64,000 nt of DNA from Pseudomonadota bacterium. Lineage in GTDB: Bacteria > Myxococcota_A > Polyangia > Polyangiales > Polyangiaceae. The notes beneath the pieces were generated by a model that ran no database searches, had not been told where the DNA came from, and saw nothing but the letters and a program-made list of their open reading frames with translations. Location: the NCBI GenBank assembly GCA_023431345.1, contig JAEYWK010000239.1:15862-79861 (forward strand), given 5' to 3'. This document shows positions 8,914 through 17,566 of this stretch, in pieces. The position numbers and the translations under genes were made by a program. Position 1 is the stretch's first letter; every line of letters starts with the position of its first letter.

Positions 8914-9813
8914 CTACTCGGCGCTCGGCGGCTCAGCGCTGCGGCGCTTGCCGCTGCGCAGCGCGACGATGCCCGCGCCGATGACGAGCAGGGTGCCCAC
9001 GCTGCTCGGGCCGTCGAGCCGATGCGAGAAGACGAGCCAGTCGAGCAGGGCCGCGAAGACCACGGACGCGTAGATGAACGGCCCGACCTGAGCCGCGGGA
9101 GCCAGCTGGTAAGCGCGTGTCATCAAGAACTGCGCGACGGTGCCGCACGCCACCATCCCGAGCACCCAGGGTGAGCTCGCGGCGCTGGGGGTCACCCAGG
9201 CGAAGAGCGCAGGGCCGAGCCCGATGAGGGTGGCGCTGATCGAAAAGAAGAACACGATCTTGGCGACCGACTCGCTGAGCGTGAGGCGCCGCACGCCGAC
9301 CTGAGCGGTGGCGGCCAGCACCGCGCCCAGCACCCCCACCATCGCAGCCGGGCGAAACAACGCCATTCCCGGCTTGAGCACGAGCACGAGGCCGAGCATA
9401 CCGATCGCGAGCGGGCGCCAGATGCCCCGCGGCGTCGGCTCACCGAGCCAGGCCCGCTCCACGAGCGGAATGAACAGGGGCAGCGAGTAGTTGAGCAGCA
9501 AGGCCTCGGCCAAGCCCAGCTCCGCAATCGTGAAGAAGAAACAGTACATCGCGCCCATGCCCACCACGCCGCGCACGATGTGCTCCTTGAGGTGTCGGGT
9601 ACGGAGCAGCGATGCGCCACCTCCACGCAGCAGCGGCAGCAAGATCAGCAGGCTCAGGCTGCTGCGCAGGAACACCACGACCGCGCTCGGCAGCTCGTGG
9701 GAGAGCAGCTTGACCATCAGGCTCATCAACGCGAAGAGCAGCGCCGCGGCGACCATGAAAGCGGCCGCCTTGGGCAGGTGAACGCCGGGTTTTGAAGCGG
9801 TTTCGGGGCGCAA
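8914..9813 (-). CDS. EamA/DMT-superfamily transporter
   Basis: A 299-residue inner-membrane protein with about ten hydrophobic helices in two EamA repeats, for example AAAFMVAAALLFALMSLMVK and, in the second half, GVLGAVLAATAQVGVRRL. The family exports metabolites such as amino acids or sugars, or imports nucleotide sugars; the substrate cannot be read from sequence. The stretch VVVFLRSSLSLLILLPLL of helix 2 and the polar FRP...PEL pattern fit the RhaT/YdcZ-like drug/metabolite transporters. It stands alone, facing gnd tail to tail and the aldo/keto reductase head to head. Confidence 0.85.
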   Translation of the reverse strand: MRPETASKPGVHLPKAAAFMVAAALLFALMSLMVKLLSHELPSAVVVFLRSSLSLLILLPLLRGGGASLLRTRHLKEHIVRGVVGMGAMYCFFFTIAELGLAEALLLNYSLPLFIPLVERAWLGEPTPRGIWRPLAIGMLGLVLVLKPGMALFRPAAMVGVLGAVLAATAQVGVRRLTLSESVAKIVFFFSISATLIGLGPALFAWVTPSAASSPWVLGMVACGTVAQFLMTRAYQLAPAAQVGPFIYASVVFAALLDWLVFSHRLDGPSSVGTLLVIGAGIVALRSGKRRSAEPPSAE

Positions 9814-9870
9814 GAGGCGGGGCCGCCGGCGTCATAGCACGCGACCTCGCGTACTGATATGACACGCGCC

Positions 9871-10854
9871 ATGCAGTATCGGGCTCTTGGACGCACGGGC
9901 TACGAGGTCTCCAGCATCAGCTTCGGTGCGTGGGCCATCGGCGGCACCTGGGGCGCCGTCGACGACGGCGAATCGATGAAGACGCTGCACCGCGCGCTCG
10001 ACTTGGGCGTCAATTTCTTCGATACGGCCGACGTCTACGGCGACGGCCACAGCGAGCGGCTGCTGGCCCGCCTGCGACGGGAGCGGAGCGAGCCGTTTTG
10101 GGTCGCGACCAAGATCGGCCGCCGCGCGAACCCGCACACCGCCGCCAGCTACACGCGCGAGAACCTCACCGCGTACGTCGAGCGTTGCCTCAAGAACCTC
10201 GAGCTGCCGGCCCTCGACTTACTGCAGATCCATTGCCCCCCTACCGACGTCTTCTACATGCCCGAGGTGTTCGGCGTGTTCGACGACCTCGTGAAGGCGG
10301 GCAAGGTGCGCTTTTATGGCGCGAGCGTGGAGCGCAGCGAGGAAGCGCTGAAGGCCATCGAGTACCCCGGCATCCAGTCGGTGCAGATCGTGTTCAACAT
10401 CTTGCGGCAGCGACCCGCTGAGCTGTTCTTCCCGCGCGCGCTCGAGCGCCAGGTGGGCATCCTGGCGCGCTTGCCGCTCTCGTCGGGCATGCTGACGGGC
10501 AAGCTCACGAAGGCCAGCAAGTTTCACCCCGACGATCATCGCAGCTTCAACCGCGAGGGCGCCGCCTTCAGCCGGGGCGAGACGTTCTCCGGCTTCGACT
10601 ACGAGAAGAGCCTGGCCGTGGTCGAGAAGCTGCGCGCCTTGCTCCCTCCCGAGATGACGCTGCCAGAGTTGGCGCTGCGCTTCATCGCTTCCTTCCCCGC
10701 CGTCACCTGCTCGATCCCGGGCGCGCGCCGCACCGATCAGGTGGAACAGAACGTTCGGGTCGGCGAAAAAGGCCCGCTCGACGCGAGCCTGCTAGACGCC
10801 ATCAAGGCCGTTTATGACGCCGACGTGAAGCCCGCCGTACACCAGCTCTGGTGA
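9871..10854 (+). CDS. Aldo/keto reductase
   Basis: An NAD(P)H-dependent carbonyl reductase of about 327 residues. It opens with MQYRALGRTGYEVSSISFG, the standard start of the family. The catalytic tetrad is visible: Asp and Tyr in FFDTADVYGDGHSE, Lys in WVATKIG, and His in LLQIHCPP. The cofactor-binding C-terminal part contains SIPGARRTDQVEQN. An ATG four codons earlier (9859) is equally possible; neither has a clear ribosome site. The substrate is unknown. The members most like it are oxidoreductases of the YajO/Tas type, acting on sugars or small aldehydes. Confidence 0.9.
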   Translation: MQYRALGRTGYEVSSISFGAWAIGGTWGAVDDGESMKTLHRALDLGVNFFDTADVYGDGHSERLLARLRRERSEPFWVATKIGRRANPHTAASYTRENLTAYVERCLKNLELPALDLLQIHCPPTDVFYMPEVFGVFDDLVKAGKVRFYGASVERSEEALKAIEYPGIQSVQIVFNILRQRPAELFFPRALERQVGILARLPLSSGMLTGKLTKASKFHPDDHRSFNREGAAFSRGETFSGFDYEKSLAVVEKLRALLPPEMTLPELALRFIASFPAVTCSIPGARRTDQVEQNVRVGEKGPLDASLLDAIKAVYDADVKPAVHQLW

Positions 10855-10919
10855 CGTTGCGGCTCCGATAATCGCCCCGACGCATTCGGGAAACTCACGC
10901 GAGCGCACGATCGGCGCCG

Positions 10920-12332
10920 ATGAGCACGGACGCTGCTCGAACGGATACGCCGTCGCCACCCACGGCGGGGGAGCGTGTGCGCGTCGACCTTCATCTCGCG
11001 GGCGGGCCGCTCGGAAGCATCACGGCGCGCGACGTCGCCATCAAGGACCTCGGCCCCTGCCGATTCCCGTCGCCGGCAGCCGGGCACCTCGGCGAGGGCG
11101 CGATGCACTTCGTCGGCGAGGCCGACAAAGTGCTGGTCGACGATCGCTTGTCGCAGCTGCCCCAGGCTTCACCGGAGCGCCTCGCGCAATTGCCGGCGTT
11201 CGAGCTGGCAGGCCCGCGCAACCGCGTGTTCTTCGAGCCGAGCAAGGTGCGAGCCGGCATCGTGACTTGCGGCGGGCTTTGTCCGGGCCTGAACAACGTG
11301 ATCCGCGGCTTGGTGCTCGAGCTGTGGTTCGGCTACGGCGTGAAGCGCATCTGCGGCTTTCGGTACGGCTATGAAGGGCTCGTCTCGCGCGGCAAGACGC
11401 CAGAGCCGCTCACGCCCGACACCGTGTCGCGCATCCACCACCAGGGCGGCACCATCCTCGGCTCGTCGCGCGGCAGCCAAGACCCCGGCAACGTGGTCGA
11501 CACCCTCGAGGCGCTCGGCCTCGACGTGCTGTTCGTGATCGGCGGCGACGGCACCATCCGCGGCGCCATGCAAATCGCCGCAGAAATCGAGCGACGAGGC
11601 CTCGCGCTCGGCGTGGTGGGCGTACCCAAGACCATCGACAACGACATCCACTTCATCGACCGCAGCTTCGGCTTCGAGAGCGCCTACTCCGCCGCCGTCG
11701 AGGTGATCCGCGCCGCGCGCGTCGAGGCGACGGGGGCGCGCGACGGCATCGGCTTGGTGAAGCTGATGGGCCGACACTCCGGCTTCGTGGCTTGCAGCGC
11801 CGCGCTGGCCTCGACCGACGTCGATTTGGTGCTCATCCCCGAGGTCGCGATGCAGCTCGAGGGCGAAGGCGGGGTCTTGCGCTACGTGGAGCGGGTGCTC
11901 GATCGCCAAGGGCACGTCGTGCTGGTGGTCGCGGAGGGGGCCGCGCAAGACTTGGTCTCCGATGGCAGCGGTAGCTCCGACAAGAGCGGGAACGCCAAGC
12001 TCGGCGACGTGGGCGTCTTCCTCCGCGATCGGCTCACCCGCCACTTCACGGAGCGAGCGCGGGCCGTGACGCTGAAGTACATCGATCCCAGCTACGCGAT
12101 TCGTAGCGTGCCCGCTTCCCCGTCGGACAGCGTTTATTGCTGGAACATGGCCAGAAACGCGGTGCACGCCGCGATGGCGGGCAACACCGAAATGCTGATC
12201 GGCCGCTGGCACGGGCGCTTCGTCCACGTGCCGATGTCGCTCGCCACGCGCAGCCGCAAGCGGGTCGATCCCGGCGACGACGTGTGGACGAGCGTGATCG
12301 AGGCCACCGGCCAACCCCGGCTCTTCCGATGA
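10920..12332 (+). CDS. pfkA: ATP-dependent 6-phosphofructokinase, plant/protist-like type
   Basis: Phosphorylates fructose 6-phosphate in glycolysis. The protein has 470 residues, with an N-terminal extension of about 95 residues before the core (VRAGIVTCGGLCPGLNNVIRG). The motifs GGDGTIRGA and VPKTIDNDI decide the subtype. Gly in the first motif is associated with ATP use, while Lys in PKTIDND is usually seen in pyrophosphate enzymes. This Gly plus Lys combination is the one found in plant, trypanosome and Entamoeba ATP enzymes (established for the family). MGRHSGFVA and ALASTDVDLVLIPE follow as expected. The stop overlaps the start of the next gene by ATGA. Confidence 0.9.
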   Translation: MSTDAARTDTPSPPTAGERVRVDLHLAGGPLGSITARDVAIKDLGPCRFPSPAAGHLGEGAMHFVGEADKVLVDDRLSQLPQASPERLAQLPAFELAGPRNRVFFEPSKVRAGIVTCGGLCPGLNNVIRGLVLELWFGYGVKRICGFRYGYEGLVSRGKTPEPLTPDTVSRIHHQGGTILGSSRGSQDPGNVVDTLEALGLDVLFVIGGDGTIRGAMQIAAEIERRGLALGVVGVPKTIDNDIHFIDRSFGFESAYSAAVEVIRAARVEATGARDGIGLVKLMGRHSGFVACSAALASTDVDLVLIPEVAMQLEGEGGVLRYVERVLDRQGHVVLVVAEGAAQDLVSDGSGSSDKSGNAKLGDVGVFLRDRLTRHFTERARAVTLKYIDPSYAIRSVPASPSDSVYCWNMARNAVHAAMAGNTEMLIGRWHGRFVHVPMSLATRSRKRVDPGDDVWTSVIEATGQPRLFR

Positions 12333-12748
12333 GCGGGCACGCCAGCGCCGCCCACTCGACCGGCGTTTGGCCGGTGCGCTACCTGGCGAGCTTGACGCCG
12401 CCGCGGCTCGTGCTGTGGTGTTACATCTGGTGGGTGATCGTCGCGTGGCGCTACTTCGATCCGAGCCCCCGGCTGTGGCTGAGCTCGCTCGGTATCAGCG
12501 CCATCATCGGCACCGGCCTTTACCTGAGCACGGCCCACGGCGGACGCTCGCGCACCCGGCTCGAGCCCTGGCAGGTCGCCCGGCTGTACATCATGCCGTT
12601 CTGTGTCTCGAGCTTCGCAGCGCTGATCAAAGGTCACGGCTTCGTGTTGGTTTTCCACCCGTCACTCGCGGATAACCTCGCCGCCCTCGTGAGCTGCGGG
12701 GCATTCGTGGTGCTGTGGCGCGTCTCGCGGGCATTCGCCTCCCCGTAG
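12329..12748 (+). CDS. Small integral membrane protein, unknown function
   Basis: 139 residues with three to four hydrophobic segments (VLWCYIWWVIVAWRYF, LSSLGISAIIGTGLYL, LYIMPFCVSSFAALI, LAALVSCGAFVVLWRV). It starts on the ATGA shared with the pfk stop, so it is probably translationally coupled to that gene. I recognise no family. The length, coupling and hydrophobic pattern support a real gene. A longer in-frame start at 12137 lies entirely inside pfk and is rejected. It faces the rdgC-like gene tail to tail with only 15 bases between stops. Confidence 0.7.
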   Translation: MSGHASAAHSTGVWPVRYLASLTPPRLVLWCYIWWVIVAWRYFDPSPRLWLSSLGISAIIGTGLYLSTAHGGRSRTRLEPWQVARLYIMPFCVSSFAALIKGHGFVLVFHPSLADNLAALVSCGAFVVLWRVSRAFASP

Positions 12749-12763
12749 CGCTGCGACGGCCCG

Positions 12764-14092
12764 TCACCGCGCGGCGGCTCGGCGAGCGGCGCTGGTGGCG
12801 GCCGCGAGCTCCTTCAGCACGCTGGCGGGCACATTTTCGCCCTCGACCCACGCGACGAGCGCCGGCTGCCAGGCCTTGTGCCAGGCCGGTGACAAGCGCT
12901 CGCGCAAGAAGGCCGCGAAGACGGCGTCGAGGAGCTGGGTCAGCTTCTCAATCAACGCCGTGCGCTCGAGGAAGGCGTCGTCCCCTTCCTCCTTGAGCAG
13001 CGCCGGGATCGCGCCGCCGCCGATCAAGTAGCGAGGCGCGTTGAAATCGAGCGCGAAGTCCTGCTGGTCGAGCCGCAGCACGAAGCGCGCCGCGACCGGG
13101 TGCTTCAGGTTGCGCACGGCTTCGCGCGCCTCCGGGCTGCCGGATGGCTGAGCGCCGCGCACCGCCACGCGCTCGGATCGATCGAGCACGTGCTCGAACA
13201 TCAGCTTGCGATCGAGCCAAACCTCCGCTGATCCGAGCTCACCCAGCGCCACCGGCTCCGAAAACAGCTCGGCTCGCAGCCACAGCCACAGCACCAGCTC
13301 GGGGCCGAGGAAACGCGTGGTCTCGATGCGCTCGATGAGCTCGGACATCTCCTCATCGGCCTCCGCGGGCTCGGGCTCGTCGTCCGCTTCGTCGCTGGTG
13401 GCCGCCGCCTCCGCCGCCTCCGCCGCCTTGCGCGCCTTTTCTTCGGCTGCTTTCTCCAGCGCCGCCTTGGCTTTGCGGCCCGAGATGAAGCTGAGCGGCT
13501 CTACCTTCTCGAAGACCTTCTGCTGCGCGGCCGTGAGCCCGGCTCGGCCCGCCGCTGCGTAGGGGCTGTCGACGTGGAGCTCGAGCCCGAACGTCTTCTG
13601 AAACAGCGCCACGAACTCTTCGGTCGTGCGCACGGCGTGGGTGAACAGCAGCACCGTGCCCGCGTCCAGATCCCACAGCACGTCGAACGCGCGCGAGGTC
13701 GGCAAGATCTTCTTTCGCAGGCGCGCGATCACGCGCAGCTTGATGTCTTCGCGTTCGGCGCGGGTGAGCTTCTCGCGACCGGCGCGCGACAGCATGCGCT
13801 GCTCTTCGTCGGCCACCTGGGAACGCAAGAGCACCCCCGGGATCCGCCACTTGTCCACGCGAAAGCCGAGCTGGACGAAGCGGTCGTAAAAGATGCGATC
13901 GGCCTGAAAATCGAGATCGAACGGCCGCTCGATCACGCACCAGCCCACCGCTTCCGACGCTTCGTCCTCGGGCGCGAGCGGCGTGAACTTTCGCAGCCGC
14001 ACCGCATCCAAGTAACGCTTACGCAAATCCTTGGGAGGTTTGCCCTGCACGAACAGGCGCGTGAACGTCAGCGCCCCACGAGAAACACCCAA
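12764..14092 (-). CDS. rdgC: RdgC-like recombination-associated protein
   Basis: 442 residues. The layout resembles RdgC, a ring-shaped DNA-binding protein that restrains RecA. The start GALTFTRLFV is followed by VGWCVIERP, then a basic helical stretch (SRAGREKLTRAEREDIKLRV). Next comes LRKKILPTSRAFDVLWDLDAGTVLLFT, which matches the family region LLPRAF...WID...G, and a TTEEFVALFQKTFGL helix. Residues about 205-255 are an Ala/Glu/Lys-rich, charged insertion, which is unusual. Translation starts at a TTG with a strong AAGGAAGG ribosome site upstream. The match is by pattern only, so a distant relative is possible. Confidence 0.6.
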   Translation of the reverse strand: MGVSRGALTFTRLFVQGKPPKDLRKRYLDAVRLRKFTPLAPEDEASEAVGWCVIERPFDLDFQADRIFYDRFVQLGFRVDKWRIPGVLLRSQVADEEQRMLSRAGREKLTRAEREDIKLRVIARLRKKILPTSRAFDVLWDLDAGTVLLFTHAVRTTEEFVALFQKTFGLELHVDSPYAAAGRAGLTAAQQKVFEKVEPLSFISGRKAKAALEKAAEEKARKAAEAAEAAATSDEADDEPEPAEADEEMSELIERIETTRFLGPELVLWLWLRAELFSEPVALGELGSAEVWLDRKLMFEHVLDRSERVAVRGAQPSGSPEAREAVRNLKHPVAARFVLRLDQQDFALDFNAPRYLIGGGAIPALLKEEGDDAFLERTALIEKLTQLLDAVFAAFLRERLSPAWHKAWQPALVAWVEGENVPASVLKELAAATSAARRAAAR

Positions 14093-14304
14093 CTCGACCT
14101 TCCTTTCGCGCCGCTGCGGCGCGGCCTCTGTTCATGCTCCGCACGTGGCCTGGGACTCATCGGCAGGCTCCCCATTGTCGCCACGAGCGGCGGGAGGCAA
14201 GCGCTGATTTACGGAAGCGGCGGCGCCGGCCGCGCAAATCGGGTCTCGCGGGCGGTTTTCGAGGCCGATTGAGACTTGAGGCGCCCGGAACTAGGCTAGC
14301 GCGC

Positions 14305-15870
14305 ATGGGACTGTACTTGGGACTCGACTCCAGCACGCAAAGCCTCTCCGCGATGATCATCGACACCGACGCCGGGCGCGTCGTCGTCGACGAGAGCGTG
14401 AATTTCGGCAAGGCCCTGCCCCACTACGCTTCGCCGAGCGGCTTTCTGGAGCACGAAGATCCGCAGCTCAAGCACTCCAACCCGCTGATGTGGGTGGAGG
14501 CGCTCGATCTGCTGCTGGGTCGGCTCAAGGCTCGCGGCACCGATTTCAGCGCCATCAAGGGCATCAGCGGCGCCGGTCAACAGCACGGCTCCGTGTACCT
14601 TTCGCGCTCCCTCGCCGACGTCCCGGCGTGGGACGCGAGTCGGGCGCTCGCGGAGCAGGTAGCGCCCCTGCTGAGCCGCAGCACGTCACCGATTTGGATG
14701 GATAGCTCCACCAGCGCCGAATGCCGCGAGATCGCGGAGGCGGTGGGCGGCGACGCGCGGGTGGTCAGCATCAGCGGCTCACGCGCGATCGAGCGCTTCA
14801 CCGGGCCGCAGATTCGCGCGTTCTGGAAGCGCGACGCTCAGGCCTACGAGCGCACGCGCGAGATCCATTTGGTCAGCTCGTTCATCGCGTCGCTGCTCAT
14901 CAACCGCAGCGCGCCGATCGATCACGGCGACGGCGCGGGCATGAATTTGCTCGAGCTCGCGAGCGGCGACTGGAGCTCTGCGTTGGTCGCCGCCACCGCG
15001 CCCGGCCTCGCCGAGAAGCTGCCGGCGGCCGTGCCCTCTCGCACGGAAGTGGGCGAAATCGCCGAATACTTCGTGCAGCGCTACGGCTTCGCGCGCGGCA
15101 CCCGCGTCATCGCCTTCACCGGCGACAATCCGTCGAGCCTCGTCGGCATGGGCGCCACCGAGCCCGGCACCGCCGTCGTCAGCATGGGCACGAGCGACAC
15201 CGTGTTCGCCGCCATGCGCAGCCCGCACACGGATCCCCGCGGCTTCGGTCACGTGTTCGGCAACCCGGCCGGCGGCTTCATGTGCCTGATCTGCTTCGCC
15301 AACGGCTCCTTGGCGCGCGAGAAGGTCGCCGAGCGCGCAGGGCTGAGTTGGGAGGCGTTCGAGCGCGCGATTCTGGAAGAAACGCAGCCGGGGAACCAAG
15401 GCAACCTGATGCTGCCGTTTTTCATCCCAGAAATGACTCCGAAGCTGCTGGCGCCGAAGGTGGAACTTTTCGGCAGCGAGAAATTCACGAGCTGGCAAGA
15501 GCCAGCCACGCTGGCGCGCGCCATCGTGGAAGCCCAAGCGCTCAGCATGCAGCGCCACTCCGACTGGATCGGCGAGCGGCCTCGGTTCATCCGCGTCACG
15601 GGGGGGGCCTCGAAGAACCGCGGCATTCGGCAGGTGCTGGCCGACGTATTCGACGCCGATATCCGAGCCCTGTCGGTCGGCAACTCCTCGGCGCTGGGCG
15701 GGGCGCTGCGGGCGGCGGAGGCGCTTTCGGGTCAGTCATTCTCCTCGCTCTACGAGGTCTTCGCTGCGACCGATCCCCAGAGCAACGTGAGCCCCCGCCC
15801 CGGCGCTTCCGAGCAGTACGCAGGGCTCCGTCAAAAGCTCACCGAGCGGCTGGTCGCGCTGGGCGCCTAG
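14305..15870 (+). CDS. xylB: FGGY-family carbohydrate kinase, xylulokinase-like
   Basis: A 521-residue sugar kinase. The N-terminal lobe reads MGLYLGLDSSTQSLSAMIID, with the phosphate-1 loop and the SAGQQHG-like GISGAGQQHGSVY. The C-terminal lobe has FTGDNPSSLVGM, VVSMGTSDTVFA and VTGGASKNRGIRQVLADVFD. GDNP and GTSDT resemble eukaryotic-type D-xylulokinases more than E. coli XylB. The likely reaction is ATP plus D-xylulose to xylulose 5-phosphate, feeding the pentose phosphate pathway (with gnd nearby), but another ketose is possible. The ATG at 14305 is chosen because it starts the conserved fold. The MutS-like gene begins one base after the stop. Confidence 0.85.
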   Translation: MGLYLGLDSSTQSLSAMIIDTDAGRVVVDESVNFGKALPHYASPSGFLEHEDPQLKHSNPLMWVEALDLLLGRLKARGTDFSAIKGISGAGQQHGSVYLSRSLADVPAWDASRALAEQVAPLLSRSTSPIWMDSSTSAECREIAEAVGGDARVVSISGSRAIERFTGPQIRAFWKRDAQAYERTREIHLVSSFIASLLINRSAPIDHGDGAGMNLLELASGDWSSALVAATAPGLAEKLPAAVPSRTEVGEIAEYFVQRYGFARGTRVIAFTGDNPSSLVGMGATEPGTAVVSMGTSDTVFAAMRSPHTDPRGFGHVFGNPAGGFMCLICFANGSLAREKVAERAGLSWEAFERAILEETQPGNQGNLMLPFFIPEMTPKLLAPKVELFGSEKFTSWQEPATLARAIVEAQALSMQRHSDWIGERPRFIRVTGGASKNRGIRQVLADVFDADIRALSVGNSSALGGALRAAEALSGQSFSSLYEVFAATDPQSNVSPRPGASEQYAGLRQKLTERLVALGA

Positions 15871-15871
15871 C

Positions 15872-17566
15872 ATGCAGTCACCGGACCTGCTCGAACCAGC
15901 GCCGCGGCTGCGCCTCGACGCTCGGCTCTTCGCAGAGACGCTGACGTTCGCGTTCGCCACCGGCAGCTCGCCCGAAGCCTTCGAGCGCGTGCTGCGCAGC
16001 TACAGCCCCGGCTCGTCGAGCTTCGACCCGGAGCTGTTCGCGCGCGATTTGTTCGTGAAGGACTTGGTGGCGCGCTGCTTGTGCGTGAGCCCCGACAAGC
16101 GCGATCGGTATCCCTTGCTGCAGCGGCCGCTGCTCGCGGTGCTCACCCACCCCACCAGCGATTTGGCGACGCTACGCTTCCGTCATCAGGTGCTCGAGCA
16201 GCTGCTCGAGACGCCCGAGCGCGGCGCCGCCCTCGAGCGCGCCCTCGCGGAGATTCGCTACCTATTCGAGCTATTTCAGGGCGCGGATCGCGCGCGCCAC
16301 AGCGGCGCGGTGCTGCGCCGCCTCGACATTCTGCGCGCATTCCGGGCCACGCTCGACAAGGTGGGGAGCGCGTTCGAGGGCGCGGGCGGCCCGCTCGAGC
16401 GGGTCGTTACGTTCGTGCAAGCAGTCAGAGCCACCGACGGCTTCGCTCACCTCGAGAGCCTGCTCGACTACGAGAGCAACCTCGCTACCGTCGACGTGCG
16501 CGTTCGCCTCGGTCACGACGGCGAGGTCCGCAGCTTCGCGATCCAGCGCGTCGAGGAGAACCAGGCGAACCCGTGGTACGCGTCACCGCTGCGGCGCTTC
16601 CTCTCTCGCCTATCGCTGCTCTTTCGCGGGCTCTCGGTGAGGAGCTCGGAGCTTCTCGGCAGGTTGGTCGAGAGCGTGTTCGACGAGCTGCAAGACGCCT
16701 GGCTGCTGCTGTACCAGCTGATGCTGGATCTGGAGCTGTACGCGGCCGCGCTGCGCTTTCGCGCGCTGGCCCGCGGCAAGGGCTTGGCCGTCTGCCTGCC
16801 AGAGCTGGTCGAGCCGGCCGCCGACGGTAGCGGCGACTCGCGCTTCGAACAGCTGTTCAACCCGTTCTTGCTTCTCGAGCCATCGCCACCGGTGCCGTGC
16901 GACATCGCGCACGGCGGCCACGCCATCACCATCGTCACGGGGCCGAATTCCGGTGGGAAGACGCGCCTTCTCCAGTCGGTGGGCCTGAGCCAGCTGCTGG
17001 CCCAAGCCGGACTGTTCGTGCCCGCGCGCGCGGCGCGGCTCTGCGTGCGCCCGGGCATGTTCGTCTCGCTCGTGCAGCAAGCCGAGGCGGAGCAGAGCGA
17101 AGGGCGCTTGGGTACGGAGCTGCTGCGCATTCGCAAGTTGTTCGAGACGCTGCCGCGCGAAGGCTTGGCCATCCTCGACGAGCTGTGCTCCGGCACGAAC
17201 CCGACCGAGGGCGAAGAGATCTTCCAGCTGCTGATCGAGCTGCTCGGTGAGCTCTCACCCGCGGCCTTCATCAGCACTCATTTCTTGGGCTTGGCCGCGC
17301 GCCTCGAGCAGGAGCGACCGGTCGAGCTGACGTTCCTGGAGGTTGAGCTGGGCGCGTCGGGCAAGGCCACCTATCGCTTCACGCCCGGCGTCGCCAAGAC
17401 CTCGCTGGCGCGCGGAGTGGCCGAACGCCTCGGCGTCACGCGTGAGAGCTTGCGTGCCCTGCTCGATAGCCGCCGCGCAGAGCGGGAAGCCCGCGAGCCC
17501 GAGCGCGACAGCGATCCGAGCCGGCCGCGCTCAAGCCTCGCCGCCAAGAGCGAGCCGGCGTCGTAG
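15872..17566 (+). CDS. MutS-like ATPase lacking the mismatch-recognition domain
   Basis: 564 residues. Residues about 20-330 are helical and resemble the MutS core/lever region (LRFRHQVLEQLLETPERG, DYESNLATVDV). The ATPase follows, with Walker A GPNSGGKT, a VPARAARLCV segment, Walker B GLAILDELCSGTNPTEGEE, and the STHFLGLA histidine motif. The N-terminal mismatch-binding and connector domains of MutS are absent. Such short MutS relatives are known, and their roles are mostly unclear. It starts directly after the xylulokinase stop, so the two are likely cotranscribed. Its last 36 bases overlap the end of the convergent deoC. Confidence 0.85.
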   Translation: MQSPDLLEPAPRLRLDARLFAETLTFAFATGSSPEAFERVLRSYSPGSSSFDPELFARDLFVKDLVARCLCVSPDKRDRYPLLQRPLLAVLTHPTSDLATLRFRHQVLEQLLETPERGAALERALAEIRYLFELFQGADRARHSGAVLRRLDILRAFRATLDKVGSAFEGAGGPLERVVTFVQAVRATDGFAHLESLLDYESNLATVDVRVRLGHDGEVRSFAIQRVEENQANPWYASPLRRFLSRLSLLFRGLSVRSSELLGRLVESVFDELQDAWLLLYQLMLDLELYAAALRFRALARGKGLAVCLPELVEPAADGSGDSRFEQLFNPFLLLEPSPPVPCDIAHGGHAITIVTGPNSGGKTRLLQSVGLSQLLAQAGLFVPARAARLCVRPGMFVSLVQQAEAEQSEGRLGTELLRIRKLFETLPREGLAILDELCSGTNPTEGEEIFQLLIELLGELSPAAFISTHFLGLAARLEQERPVELTFLEVELGASGKATYRFTPGVAKTSLARGVAERLGVTRESLRALLDSRRAEREAREPERDSDPSRPRSSLAAKSEPAS

